This document shows, piece by piece, positions 8,229 to 16,442 of a stretch of 59,099 nt of DNA (position 1 is the first letter of the stretch; every line of letters begins with the position of its first letter). The notes beneath the pieces were generated by a model. The model did no database searches, was not told where the DNA came from, and saw only the letters and a program-made list of their open reading frames with translations. Source of the stretch: an uncultured Eubacteriales bacterium (GTDB lineage Bacteria > Bacillota > Clostridia > Christensenellales > Aristaeellaceae); the NCBI GenBank assembly GCA_944349545.1, contig CALVNG010000005.1:1-59099 (forward strand). The letters run 5' to 3'. The position numbers and the translations under genes were made by a program.

Positions 8229-9299
8229 TTACAGGATGATGAGCTCGCGGTCGGGGTGGGTGAGCACCTCGCAGCCGCCCTCGCGCACCACGACGGAGTT
8301 TTCGATGCGCACGCCGCCCACACCGGGCAGGTAGATGCCCGGCTCCACGGTCATGACCTGACCGGCCTTGAGCACGGCGGTGGTGATCTGGTTGAAGCGC
8401 GGGTCCTCGTGGATGTCGATGCCCACGGAATGGCCCAGTCCGTGGCCGAAGCGACCCTCGTAGCCGTGGCTGTAGATGTAGTCGCGGGCGATGGCGTCGA
8501 TGTCGCGGCAGGACTTGCCGGCGGCCACGGCGTCCTGCGCCATCTTCTGGGCGTCCAGCACGATGCCGTAGACCTTCTTCATTTCGTCCGAGGGCTGGCC
8601 CAGCGCCACGGTGCGGGTCATGTCGGCGCAGTAGTTGCCGTAGCGCGCGCCGAAATCCATGGTAATCATGTCCCCGCGGCGCAGGCGATATTCGCCGGGC
8701 ACCGCATGCGGCAACGACCCGTTGGCACCGGCCGCCACGATCGTGGAAAACGACGGCTTGCTGGCCCCGTGGCTCATCATGTCAAAATCCAGCCTGAGGG
8801 CGAGCTCCTTTTCGGTGACGCCCTCCTTGACATAGGGCAGGATGCGCTCAAAAGCTTCGCCCGTGATGCGGCAAGCGTGACGGATGAGGGCGAGCTCGTC
8901 CTCGTCCTTGATTTCACGCAGGCGGGCGATCTCGCTGCCCACGGCTTTCCACTCCACGCCGCGCACGCTCTCGCGCAGGGCGTTGAAGGTATGAACGGTG
9001 ACGAAGTCCTCCTCGTAATAGAGGGTGTCGATGCCGCCGGAGGCGCACAGGGCGCCGGCGATATCCTCGTGGGATTTGCCCTTTTCGGTCATCAGCACCT
9101 CAAAACCGGGGGCCTGCGCCTGCGCCTGCTCAGTGTAGCGGAAATCCGTGATGATGGCGGAAATCCCGCGGGCAACCAGCACCAGGCCCTCGCCCGTGTA
9201 GCCGGAGAGGTAGAACATATTGCTGGGGTCATAGACCACCACGCCCTCATGCTCGCCAAGACGCATGGAATCAAGAAGCCGTTTTACACGTTCTGTCAA
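8229..9299 (-). CDS. M24 family Xaa-Pro aminopeptidase
   Basis: A 356-residue aminopeptidase P/prolidase-type enzyme, with an N-terminal creatinase-like domain (to about residue 130) and a pita-bread metallopeptidase domain. The two-metal ligands are visible: Asp in 'MDFGARYGNYCADMT', His in 'GHGLGHSVGIDIHEDP', Glu in 'TVEPGIYLPG' and Glu in 'VRIENSVVV'. It should release N-terminal residues preceding proline. The start is a TTG with GAGGGA about 7 nt upstream. M24 peptidase-efp adjacency is common in Firmicutes, linking proline-peptide turnover and proline translation by context. Confidence 0.92.
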   Translation of the reverse strand: MTERVKRLLDSMRLGEHEGVVVYDPSNMFYLSGYTGEGLVLVARGISAIITDFRYTEQAQAQAPGFEVLMTEKGKSHEDIAGALCASGGIDTLYYEEDFVTVHTFNALRESVRGVEWKAVGSEIARLREIKDEDELALIRHACRITGEAFERILPYVKEGVTEKELALRLDFDMMSHGASKPSFSTIVAAGANGSLPHAVPGEYRLRRGDMITMDFGARYGNYCADMTRTVALGQPSDEMKKVYGIVLDAQKMAQDAVAAGKSCRDIDAIARDYIYSHGYEGRFGHGLGHSVGIDIHEDPRFNQITTAVLKAGQVMTVEPGIYLPGVGGVRIENSVVVREGGCEVLTHPDRELIIL

Positions 9300-9427
9300 T
9301 GTAGATCCCTCACATACGGTCTTTTTGGCACATAGCCATTTTTTATTTTACCATAAACAAAACAACAGCGCCACAGTTTTTTGCATTTTGATTGGGAAAA
9401 TCCACGGCGAGCGTTTCCTTTCCCGCC

Positions 9428-9456
9428 TTGAGCGGGTGGAATAAATATGGTATGAT
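9428..9456 (+). promoter_or_regulatory. Sigma-A promoter for the EEP-yaiI operon
   Basis: TTGAGC (9428-9433), a 17-bp spacer and TATGAT (9451-9456), 50 bp ahead of the ATG. The intergenic region 9300-9427 is AT-rich and divergent; it must also hold the promoter of the M24 peptidase operon, but no good consensus is visible there. Confidence 0.7.
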
Positions 9457-9505
9457 GTTGCTTGCAAGGGGCAAAAACGCCGCTTCATAAAGGGGACGAC
9501 GGAAT

Positions 9506-10558
9506 ATGAAAATCATCAAGGCGCTGCTGTTGGTTGTGCTGATTCTGGTGCTGGCGGCCGGCGGGCTGGCGGGTTATCTGACGCTTACAGAGTACCGGCC
9601 GGACGACATCGAGCTGCTGGAGGTAACTCAGGCCGCGCGCAGCGACAACGTACGCGTGGGCGAGCGGCTGGATGTGCTCACCTTCAACACCGGCTACTGC
9701 GGGCTGGGCCGCGATCAGGATTTTTTTATGGACGGCGGCAGCATGGTGCGTCCTGAAAGCGAGGAGATCATCCGGGAGAACATGAACGGCATCCTCAGCG
9801 AGCTGGCGCGTCAGAACGCGGACGTCTACCTTCTCCAGGAGGTGGACTTTGATTCGTACCGCAGCTATTATGTCAATCAGGCCGATACCTACCGTCATGG
9901 CCTGTCGCTGAACATGGCCGTGGCCTACAACTTCAAATGCGATTTTGTGCCCTTTCCCTGGCCGCCGCTGCGAAAGGTGGAAAGCGGCCTGGTGAGCTTC
10001 ACGGGCCTGAACGTGACGCAGGCGACGCGCGAAAGCCTGCCCGTTCCCTTCACCTGGCCCACGCGCGTGGGCAACCTCAAGCGCTGCCTGCTGGTGGAGC
10101 GCGTACCCGTGGAGGGCACGGAGAAGGAACTGGTCATCATCAACCTGCATCTGGAGGCGTATGACGACGGCGAGGGCAAGCGCGCCCAGACCGAGCAGCT
10201 CATGCAGATTATCGCCGCCGAATACCGCAACGGCAACTATGTGATCGCCGGAGGCGATTTCAACCAGACCTTCGAGGGAGCGAACACCTTTCCCATCCTG
10301 AAAGAGGACAACTGGCAGCCCGGAATCCTATATAACAGCGATCTTCCCGCCGGGTTCAGCTATGTCTTTGACGCCTCCAAGCCCACCTGCCGCCTGCTGG
10401 ACAAGCCCTATGACGGCGACCGGGAAAACGCCCAGATGTACGTGATCGACGGGTTCATCGTGTCCGATAACCTGAAGGTCAATCTCATTCAGACCGTGGA
10501 TCTGAATTTCCAGTACAGCGATCATAACCCCGTGCTTTTGCAGGTGACGCCCCGGTGA
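9506..10558 (+). CDS. Membrane-anchored endonuclease/exonuclease/phosphatase family protein
   Basis: A 350-residue protein with one N-terminal membrane anchor (about residues 5-28) and an extracytoplasmic DNase I-like (EEP) domain. Motifs seen: 'LTFNTGYCG' (Asn metal/phosphate ligand), 'LLQEVD' (catalytic Glu), 'IINLHLEAY', 'VIAGGDFNQ' (Asp/Asn) and the terminal 'YSDHNPV' (catalytic His). Family members act on phosphodiesters from DNA to phospholipids and inositol phosphates; the external location suggests a phospholipid or nucleotide substrate, which is inference. It overlaps the next gene by 4 bp (GTGA). Confidence 0.88.
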   Translation: MKIIKALLLVVLILVLAAGGLAGYLTLTEYRPDDIELLEVTQAARSDNVRVGERLDVLTFNTGYCGLGRDQDFFMDGGSMVRPESEEIIRENMNGILSELARQNADVYLLQEVDFDSYRSYYVNQADTYRHGLSLNMAVAYNFKCDFVPFPWPPLRKVESGLVSFTGLNVTQATRESLPVPFTWPTRVGNLKRCLLVERVPVEGTEKELVIINLHLEAYDDGEGKRAQTEQLMQIIAAEYRNGNYVIAGGDFNQTFEGANTFPILKEDNWQPGILYNSDLPAGFSYVFDASKPTCRLLDKPYDGDRENAQMYVIDGFIVSDNLKVNLIQTVDLNFQYSDHNPVLLQVTPR

Positions 10559-11019
10559 GCGCCGCGCGGCTGCTGATCGACGCGGACGCCTGTCCGGTGG
10601 TGGAGATCGCCCTGCGCGCGGCGAGGGAGCGCGGAGTGGAGGTGCTGCTCGTGTGCGACGATGCGCATGAGATGCGTCGTGAGGGCGCGCGCACCGTCAC
10701 CGTCGCCCGCGGCGCGGACAGCGCGGACCTCCGCCTGGTCAATCTGCTCCGGCCGGGCGATCTGGTGGTGACGCAGGACTATGGCCTGGCCGCGCTGTGC
10801 CTGGCCCGCGCCGCCCGTGTGCTGGACCAGAATGGCCGCGTTTACGACGAAAGCAACATCGACGCGCTGCTGAGCATGCGCCATCTGGCGGCCAGGACGC
10901 GCCGGGCGGGCGGCCGCGTGAAAGGACCGCCCAAGCGCAAGCCGAAGCAGGACGAGGCGTTCCGCCACGCGCTGGAAGCGATGCTGGATCAGGCCGGGGA
11001 TAGCGCGGTCCGTTCCTGA
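10555..11019 (+). CDS. YaiI/YqxD family protein (UPF0178)
   Basis: A 154-residue PIN-like UPF0178 protein. The signature 'LLIDADACPVVEIALRAA' opens the protein, and 'DLVVTQDYGLAALCLARAA' and 'VYDESNIDALLSMRHL' follow. Acidic residues at the start resemble the PIN nuclease active site, but family function is not established. The start is a GTG overlapping the previous stop as GTGA. The C-terminus has a Lys/Pro-rich 'GPPKRKPKQ' segment typical of the family. Confidence 0.9.
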   Translation: MSAARLLIDADACPVVEIALRAARERGVEVLLVCDDAHEMRREGARTVTVARGADSADLRLVNLLRPGDLVVTQDYGLAALCLARAARVLDQNGRVYDESNIDALLSMRHLAARTRRAGGRVKGPPKRKPKQDEAFRHALEAMLDQAGDSAVRS

Positions 11020-11037
11020 GAGAACAGAAAATAGTTG

Positions 11038-11087
11038 TTGACATATGTCATCAATGGGTGTACCCTATTTTTGATGGCATATGTCAA
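11038..11087 (+). promoter_or_regulatory. Paired palindromic operator overlapping a promoter upstream of DUF134-NifX
   Basis: A 16-bp sequence, TTGACATATGTCATCA (11038-11053), is repeated in inverted orientation at 11072-11087 with one mismatch. Each arm contains its own 12-bp palindrome, TGACATATGTCA (perfect) and TGGCATATGTCA. The left arm includes a TTGACA -35 box with a weak -10 (TACCCT, 11061-11066) between the arms. This looks like a cooperative two-dimer repressor site; the encoded DUF134 helix-turn-helix protein is the obvious candidate for autoregulation. Confidence 0.65.
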
Positions 11088-11109
11088 TTATTTTTGGGGA
11101 GGCGAAGCC

Positions 11110-11907
11110 ATGCCAAGACCATGTAAGCGGAGGCGCGTCTGCGGTCATCCATCCTGCGGCCGGTTCGGGCCGGCGGACCCGACCGGAGGACGGCCCGATG
11201 TACCCATGGGGCTGGACGAATTCGAAACCATCCGCCTGATCGACCTGGAGGGCCTGACGCAGGAGCAGTGCGCTGCGCAGATGAACGTGGCGCGGACCAC
11301 CGTGCAGGCCATTTACGGCACGGCCCGCCGCAAGCTGGCGCAATGCCTGGTGAACGGATGCGCGCTGGTGATTGAGGGCGGGGACTATGAGCTGTGCAGC
11401 GCCGCTTCGGCGCAGGAATGTCCCGGATGGGGCTGCCGTGGACGCTGCCGGCGGAGCAACTGTCAAACCGATAAGGAGGAATATATCATGAAAATTGCAG
11501 TCACCTATGACAACGGACAGATTTTTCAGCATTTCGGACATACCGAACAGTTCAAACTCTACGATGTGGAGGACGGAAAGGTAACGGCCCAGACCGTGGT
11601 AGACGCCGGCGGCGAAGGCCATGGCGCGCTGGCGCAGGCGCTGAAGGCGCATGGCGTTGATACGCTGGTGTGCGGCGGCATCGGCGGCGGCGCGCAGCAG
11701 GCGCTGGCGCAGGCGGGCATTCGCATCTACGGGGGTGTGAAAGGCGAGGCCGACGCGGCGGTGGAGGCGCTTCTCAGCGGCGAGTTGGCCTTCGACCCCA
11801 ATGCTCGCTGCGACCATCACGACCATGCGCATGGCGAAGGTCATTGCGGCCATGGCCATCATGGCGAGGGGCATGCCTGCCGCCATGGGCATTGCAGCGG
11901 CAACTAA
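11110..11907 (+). CDS. DUF134 HTH protein fused to a NifX/NifB-like FeMo-cofactor-binding domain, His-rich tail
   Basis: A 265-residue protein in one frame. Residues 1-105 are DUF134: MPRPCKRRRVCG start, Cys-rich N-terminus and an HTH ('LTQEQCAAQMNVARTTVQAIYGTARRKL'). A Cys-rich linker (CPGWGCRGRCRRSNC) follows. From residue 127 (MKIAVTYDNGQIFQHFGH) it is a dinitrogenase iron-molybdenum cofactor biosynthesis (NifX/NafY-like) domain, with 'TLVCGGIGGGAQQALAQAGI'. The last 30 residues hold 11 His and 4 Cys, a likely metal-binding tail. No nif genes are present, so a role in metal or cluster sensing rather than nitrogenase is likely. The ATG follows GGGGAGGCGAAGCC. Confidence 0.85.
   Translation: MPRPCKRRRVCGHPSCGRFGPADPTGGRPDVPMGLDEFETIRLIDLEGLTQEQCAAQMNVARTTVQAIYGTARRKLAQCLVNGCALVIEGGDYELCSAASAQECPGWGCRGRCRRSNCQTDKEEYIMKIAVTYDNGQIFQHFGHTEQFKLYDVEDGKVTAQTVVDAGGEGHGALAQALKAHGVDTLVCGGIGGGAQQALAQAGIRIYGGVKGEADAAVEALLSGELAFDPNARCDHHDHAHGEGHCGHGHHGEGHACRHGHCSGN
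11473..11490 (+). promoter_or_regulatory. Internal Shine-Dalgarno and in-frame ATG for the NifX domain
   Basis: Inside the DUF134-NifX frame, AAGGAGG (11473-11479) lies 8 nt before ATG 11488, exactly at the start of the NifX domain. This would allow a separate 139-residue NifX-like protein to be made from the same mRNA. NifX-like proteins of this family usually begin at this methionine. Confidence 0.6.
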
Positions 11908-11920
11908 AACAGTTTCTTTT

Positions 11921-11958
11921 GCGGCGCGCGCTTCGTTTGGAGTGTGCGCCGCTTTTTT
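11921..11958 (+). terminator. Rho-independent terminator after DUF134-NifX
   Basis: GC-rich arms (GCGGCGC at 11921-11927 with GCGCCGC at 11946-11952) close a roughly 18-nt loop, with TTTTTT following directly. Confidence 0.8.
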
Positions 11959-12042
11959 GTGTGAAACGTATCCATCTACGCAGGGCATATCGCTCACAGG
12001 CGGCGCATAAGGTTGAAGGACCAAAGCGAAGGGGGCGCGGGC

Positions 12043-12768
12043 ATGGCGAAAGCATGGAAACGTCCGGTCGCGGCGCTCTTGCTCTGCGCGTTGCTGGCGG
12101 GGGCGGGGGGACTGGCCGCCGCGCCGCCCGGCAGGGAGAGCGGCGAATTGACCCCGCAGGAGCGCGCCCGCCGCGCCAACGTGCCGGAAGGCCCCTGGAT
12201 CTGGATTGACATTCCGCAGAAGTCCCTCACCCTCTATGAGGGCACGGAGGTCAAAAAGCGTTACGCCGTGGCGACTGGCACGGGCGATACGCCGTCGCCC
12301 ATCGGCACCTTTCAGATCACCAGCCGTTTTGCGGGCGATCTGGGAGGCTTCGGCACGCGGTTTCTGGGGCTGAACGTCCCCTGGGGGCAGTTTGGCATCC
12401 ATGGCACCAACAAGCCCGGCAGCATCGGCAGCAACGCCTCGCACGGCTGCATCCGCATGTATGTGCGCGATTCCGAGGAACTTTACGGCCTGGTGCCCAA
12501 CGGCGCGAAGGTGGTCATCGAGGGCGGCCCCTACGGCCAGCTGGACAGCTATCTGCGCTACCTCATCCCCGGCGACCGCAACAGCCATGTCGCCGCCGTA
12601 CAGCGCAGGCTTACGGTGCTGGGCTATTATACGGGGCAGGCCGACGGCATCTACGGTCGGGGTACGCAGGCGGCGGTCACCCGCGCGCGCAGGGACCTGG
12701 GCCTGCCGGCGCTTGATGCCGTGGACGAGGCGTTTTACCGGGCCATTGGCCTGATGCTGTTTGAGTGA
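12043..12768 (+). CDS. L,D-transpeptidase (YkuD) with C-terminal peptidoglycan-binding domain
   Basis: A 241-residue exported protein with a signal peptide or anchor at about residues 7-27. The YkuD catalytic domain spans about 51-165, with His120 (GIHGTN) and the nucleophile Cys136 in SHGCIRM. A peptidoglycan-binding repeat follows ('HVAAVQRRLTVLGYYTGQADGIYGRGTQAAV', about 185-235). It forms 3-3 crosslinks or modifies peptidoglycan. The ATG has GAAGGGGG 7 nt upstream; an in-frame TTG 30 bp earlier is less likely. It ends 15 bp before spoIIIAA, so it may share the sporulation transcript, which is unusual company for spoIIIA. Confidence 0.9.
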   Translation: MAKAWKRPVAALLLCALLAGAGGLAAAPPGRESGELTPQERARRANVPEGPWIWIDIPQKSLTLYEGTEVKKRYAVATGTGDTPSPIGTFQITSRFAGDLGGFGTRFLGLNVPWGQFGIHGTNKPGSIGSNASHGCIRMYVRDSEELYGLVPNGAKVVIEGGPYGQLDSYLRYLIPGDRNSHVAAVQRRLTVLGYYTGQADGIYGRGTQAAVTRARRDLGLPALDAVDEAFYRAIGLMLFE

Positions 12769-12783
12769 TGGGAGGAATGGCTC

Positions 12784-13689
12784 ATGACCTGGCAGGAAAC
12801 CATCGGTTTTTTGACCGGCTGCATGCCAAGGCCCGTGGGGCGGGCGCTGATGCAGCAGCCGGAGGGCAGCGTGCGGGAAATCCGCGTGCGCGCAGGCGGA
12901 AAGGTACGTATCCTCACGGCGGAGGGAGAGATCTCCTGCGCCTGCGCCCCCACTCAGCCGCAGGTGGAGCAGATGGCAGAGGCACTGTGCGAGCACGCCC
13001 TCTATGCCCGCGCCGAGGAGCAGCGCCAGGGCTTCGTCACCTTGCGCGGCGGGCACCGCATGGGCCTGTGCGGCCGGGTGGTGGCGCAGGGGCAGAGCGT
13101 GCGCGCCCTGCGCGACATCAGCTCCCTGTGCCTGCGCGTGGCAGGTCAGTGGCGCGGCGCGGCGGATGTGCTGATGCCTCACCTGTGGGACGAGCAGGGC
13201 CGCGTGCGCAGCCTGCTGATTGTCGGCCTTCCCGGCATGGGCAAGACCACCATGCTGCGCGATGCCTGCCGCCGCCTGTCCGAGCGGGGGGCGCGCATGT
13301 GCGTGGTGGATGAGCGCAGCGAAATCGCGGCCATGAGCGGCGGCGTGCCGCAGCTGGATGTGGGGCCCAATACCGACGTGCTGGATGGCTGCGCCAAGGA
13401 AGCGGGCCTCAGATGGATGCTGCGCGCCATGTCGCCTGAGGCGCTGGTCACGGACGAGCTGGGCGGCGCGATGGACGCGCAGGCCGTGCTGGAGGCGGCG
13501 CGCAGCGGCGTGAGCGTGCTGGCCACGCTGCACGGGCGCGACCTGCAGGCAGCCCTGTCGCGCGGAATCCTCTACCATCTGGCGCAGAACCGCGTTTTTG
13601 ACCGCTATGCCCTGCTGGATGAAAACGAGGTGGGCCGCGTGCGCGCCGTGTGCGACGAGCAGCTGCGGCCGCTGGAGGCGACCCTGTGA
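12784..13689 (+). CDS. spoIIIAA: Stage III sporulation protein AA (ATPase)
   Basis: A 301-residue secretion-type ATPase acting in the mother cell in the channel linking it to the forespore. Walker A is GLPGMGKTT at 148-156, followed by 'MCVVDERSEIA' and the acidic 'ALVTDELGG' Walker B region. The N-terminal domain contains 'VREIRVRAGGKV', typical of SpoIIIAA. It heads a tight eight-gene operon in the same order as Bacillus. Confidence 0.95.
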   Translation: MTWQETIGFLTGCMPRPVGRALMQQPEGSVREIRVRAGGKVRILTAEGEISCACAPTQPQVEQMAEALCEHALYARAEEQRQGFVTLRGGHRMGLCGRVVAQGQSVRALRDISSLCLRVAGQWRGAADVLMPHLWDEQGRVRSLLIVGLPGMGKTTMLRDACRRLSERGARMCVVDERSEIAAMSGGVPQLDVGPNTDVLDGCAKEAGLRWMLRAMSPEALVTDELGGAMDAQAVLEAARSGVSVLATLHGRDLQAALSRGILYHLAQNRVFDRYALLDENEVGRVRAVCDEQLRPLEATL

Positions 13690-14216
13690 TGGGCGCGGCG
13701 GGCGCGCTGTGCTGTCTGCTGGCAGGCACGGCGGCGGGCAGCTGGCTTCGGGACCGCAGGCTCAGGCGGCTGCGCACGCTGCGCGCGCGGCTGGATGTGG
13801 TGGCCAGCCTCAGGCTGATGCTGGAGCAGGAGCGCATGGGTCTGACCGAGCTCCTGTGCCAGTGTGCGCACTACGCACCGACCGGCCCGGGCGGAGAACA
13901 GGTATCGCGCAGGCTGCTCTGGGTGGCGCATGCGCTGGCTGAGGAGCCGCTGCTTGGGCTGGGCGACGCGTATGCGCAGGCATGCGCTCACATCCCCATC
14001 CCTTGGGAAAAGGCGGAGGAGCGCGAGACCATGCGCGCCCTGTTTCTGCAGCTGGGCAGCGGTACCGCCGCCATGCGCGCTCAGGCTGCCGCGGCGTGTT
14101 TAAGGCGGCTGCGCCCCCTGGAGGAGGACGCGCGGCGCGAGGCGGAAACGGGCGGCGGGTTGGTGATGCGCCTGGGGCTGCTGCTGGGGCTGATGGCGGG
14201 CATCGCGCTGTGGTAG
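13689..14216 (+). CDS. spoIIIAB: Stage III sporulation protein AB
   Basis: A 175-residue GspF-like protein of the SpoIIIA channel. An N-terminal membrane segment (about 1-20), a helical cytoplasmic middle ('LRTLRARLDVVASLRLMLEQERMGLTELL') and a C-terminal membrane segment ('LGLLLGLMAGIALW') match the family. The ATG overlaps the spoIIIAA stop (TGATG), with GGAGG about 10 nt upstream inside spoIIIAA. Confidence 0.9.
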   Translation: MGAAGALCCLLAGTAAGSWLRDRRLRRLRTLRARLDVVASLRLMLEQERMGLTELLCQCAHYAPTGPGGEQVSRRLLWVAHALAEEPLLGLGDAYAQACAHIPIPWEKAEERETMRALFLQLGSGTAAMRAQAAAACLRRLRPLEEDARREAETGGGLVMRLGLLLGLMAGIALW

Positions 14217-14237
14217 TGCAAAGAGGGAGGCGAAACG

Positions 14238-14438
14238 ATGGTCCAGATGGATCTGCTCTTCAAGCTGGCGGGGCTGGGCGTGGTGGTGGCGGTTTTGTGC
14301 CAGGTGCTTACGCGCGCGGGGCGCGAGGAGCTGAGCACGCTGGTCACGGTGGTGGGACTGGTGATCGCGCTGTTTCTGGTGGTGGACCTGGTGGCCGATC
14401 TCTTCTCCAGCCTGCAGAGCATCTTTGCGCTGTACTAG
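14238..14438 (+). CDS. spoIIIAC: Stage III sporulation protein AC
   Basis: A 66-residue small membrane protein with two hydrophobic helices around a 'RAGREELSTLV' turn, the SpoIIIAC hallmark. Full length for the family. GGGAGG lies about 7 nt before the ATG. Confidence 0.92.
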   Translation: MVQMDLLFKLAGLGVVVAVLCQVLTRAGREELSTLVTVVGLVIALFLVVDLVADLFSSLQSIFALY

Positions 14439-14441
14439 GCC

Positions 14442-14828
14442 ATGGCGCTTTGGCAATGGATGGGCCTGGCGGTGACAGCGGCGGTCTTGTGCCTTCTGGT
14501 GCGCCAGCAGCAGCCCCAGCTGGGCGGACTGTGCGCGGCGGCGGCGGGGATCATGCTGCTGCTGGCCGCGCTGGAGCAGCTTTCGGACGTGCGGGAGGTC
14601 TTTGCGCGCCTTACGGCCATGGCGGACCTTGAGGAAGGGTATTTGAGCACGCTGATCAAGGTGCTGGGGGTCAGCTACGTAGCCGAGCTGGCCGCCCAGA
14701 CCTGCCAGGACCTGGGCGAGGGCGGCCTGGCGCTCAAGGTGGGGCTGGTGGGCAAGCTGTGCGTGTTCACCCTCACGGCGCCCATGCTGCTGAGCCTGTT
14801 GGAAATGATTTTGGAGCTGACGCCATGA
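14442..14828 (+). CDS. spoIIIAD: Stage III sporulation protein AD
   Basis: A 128-residue membrane protein with about four transmembrane helices and the SpoIIIAD pattern 'YLSTLIKVLGVSYVAELAAQTCQDLGEGGLA'. It begins 3 nt after spoIIIAC with little Shine-Dalgarno, which suggests coupled translation, and overlaps spoIIIAE by 4 bp. Confidence 0.92.
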   Translation: MALWQWMGLAVTAAVLCLLVRQQQPQLGGLCAAAAGIMLLLAALEQLSDVREVFARLTAMADLEEGYLSTLIKVLGVSYVAELAAQTCQDLGEGGLALKVGLVGKLCVFTLTAPMLLSLLEMILELTP

Positions 14829-15967
14829 TAGGAAAGACCGTGCTGCTGGCGACCGTGCTGGCGGCTCTGTTGCTGCCTGCTCCCGCCCTGGCACAGACGG
14901 TAAGCGAGGGCCTCATCGAGGTGGTGGGAACGCTGGATCTGGACGCCCTGGCCGAAGCGGCGGAGGATGCGCCCTGGCTGGAGGGCGGCGTGGAGCAGGT
15001 CATCACCCGGCTGGCCAGCGGACAGGCGGCGCTCACCGCGGACGAGGCGCTGCGCTGGCTGATGGACGAGGCCGCGGGCGTGCTTCGCCGGAGCATATGG
15101 CGCATCACGCGCCTGCTGGTCCCGGCGCTGCTGGTGGCGGCGGCGGAGCTGATCGCAGCGCCGGGCAAGGCGGCGGGCAAAGCCGCGCGATACGCGGGAC
15201 TGATTATGACGATGGCGTTTCTCGTCGTGGACCTGCGAGAGCACGTGGCCCTGACGGAGGAAAGCATTGGGCGCATGTCGGAGATGATGCAGGCGATCTT
15301 CCCGCTGATGGTCACGCTGCTGGCTGCCGTGGGCGGCACGGCAAGCTCGGCTTTTTATCAGCCGGCGGTCATGGCCGCGGCGGGCTCCATGACCACGCTG
15401 ATCAGCCATGTCACGCTGCCCTTTGCGGTCAGCGTGGCGGTGCTCACCATGGTGGGGAGCCTGAGCGACGGGCTGCGCATATCGCGGCTGCGCCGTCTTC
15501 TTCGGCAGGTGGCGGAGTGGACGCTGGGGTTCGGCTTCACGGTATTCATCGGGGTGATGACGGTGCAGGGCGTCAGCGCGGCGGCGGTGGACGGCGTGAG
15601 CATCCGCACCGCCAAGTACGCCATGGATAACTTCATCCCCATCGTGGGCGGCATGTTCGCCGACACGGTGGATACGCTGGTGGGATGCTCGCTGATCGTG
15701 CAGAACGCCGTGGGTGCGCTGGGGCTGATCCTGCTGCTGGGCGCGCTGGCCGCGCCGCTGCTTCGCACGGTGGCGACCATGTTTCTCTACCGGGCGGCCT
15801 CGGCCTTTTTGCAGCCCATCGGGGATAGCCCGCTCGCGCGCGGCATGGGGGACTATGCGGAGGTGTTTTCATTGCTGTTCATCATCCAGCTCAGCGTGGG
15901 AGCCATGTTCCTTTTGCTGGTGGCGCAGCTGCTCACCGTGGCCAATCTGACCGTGATGTTGAGGTGA
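14825..15967 (+). CDS. spoIIIAE: Stage III sporulation protein AE
   Basis: A 380-residue polytopic membrane protein with an N-terminal signal (MIGKTVLLATVLAALLLPAPALA) and several membrane helices from about residue 95 to the end. The 'PAVMAAAGSMTTLISHVTLPF' and 'GMFADTVDTLVGCSLIVQNAVG' stretches are SpoIIIAE-like. The ATGA overlap with spoIIIAD fixes the start. Confidence 0.94.
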   Translation: MIGKTVLLATVLAALLLPAPALAQTVSEGLIEVVGTLDLDALAEAAEDAPWLEGGVEQVITRLASGQAALTADEALRWLMDEAAGVLRRSIWRITRLLVPALLVAAAELIAAPGKAAGKAARYAGLIMTMAFLVVDLREHVALTEESIGRMSEMMQAIFPLMVTLLAAVGGTASSAFYQPAVMAAAGSMTTLISHVTLPFAVSVAVLTMVGSLSDGLRISRLRRLLRQVAEWTLGFGFTVFIGVMTVQGVSAAAVDGVSIRTAKYAMDNFIPIVGGMFADTVDTLVGCSLIVQNAVGALGLILLLGALAAPLLRTVATMFLYRAASAFLQPIGDSPLARGMGDYAEVFSLLFIIQLSVGAMFLLLVAQLLTVANLTVMLR

Positions 15968-15971
15968 GGGG

Positions 15972-16442
15972 ATGGATGCGTTTGTCAGGCAGCTGGCGGT
16001 CTTGTCGGTGCTGTGGTCGCTTTCGGAACTGCTGCTTCCGGAGGGACGGCTTAAGAAGATGGCGCGCATGACGGTGAGCGTGCTGGTGATGGCCGCGCTG
16101 GTATCGGGTCTGGGCAGCCTGATGGACATTCAGGTGGAGAGCGCGCTGCCCGCCGCCGCGGATGCGGTCGCCGGGGGAGAGAGCTATACGCGCGCGGCGC
16201 TGAGCGCGGCGGCCAACCAGGCGGAGGCGTATTGCGTGTATCTGGCGCGCCGGGCGGGCTACGAGGCACGGGCGGCGGTTTATCTGACGCTGGAGGGCGC
16301 GGTGGATCATATCGATCTGTGGCTTACGGCCGGGGAAGCGCCGCTGATTGACGCGGAGGCGGTGGCCCGCACCGTTGCGGAAGAGCTGGCGGTGCCGCGG
16401 GAGCGGATACGTCTGGAAGGAAACGAGGCGAGCGGGCCATGA
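15972..16442 (+). CDS. spoIIIAF: Stage III sporulation protein AF
   Basis: A 156-residue protein with two N-terminal membrane helices (about 5-50) and a soluble C-terminal ring-building domain (RBM-like), as in SpoIIIAF. It is in the expected place between AE and AG and overlaps spoIIIAG by 4 bp. Confidence 0.88.
   Translation: MDAFVRQLAVLSVLWSLSELLLPEGRLKKMARMTVSVLVMAALVSGLGSLMDIQVESALPAAADAVAGGESYTRAALSAAANQAEAYCVYLARRAGYEARAAVYLTLEGAVDHIDLWLTAGEAPLIDAEAVARTVAEELAVPRERIRLEGNEASGP

Noticed and set aside
11065..13578. Very long open frame (837 codons) on the minus strand
   Set aside because: It runs antisense across DUF134-NifX, the L,D-transpeptidase and spoIIIAA, which all have clear family motifs. 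High GC makes antisense frames stay open; its translation is Arg/His/Ala-rich with no domain.
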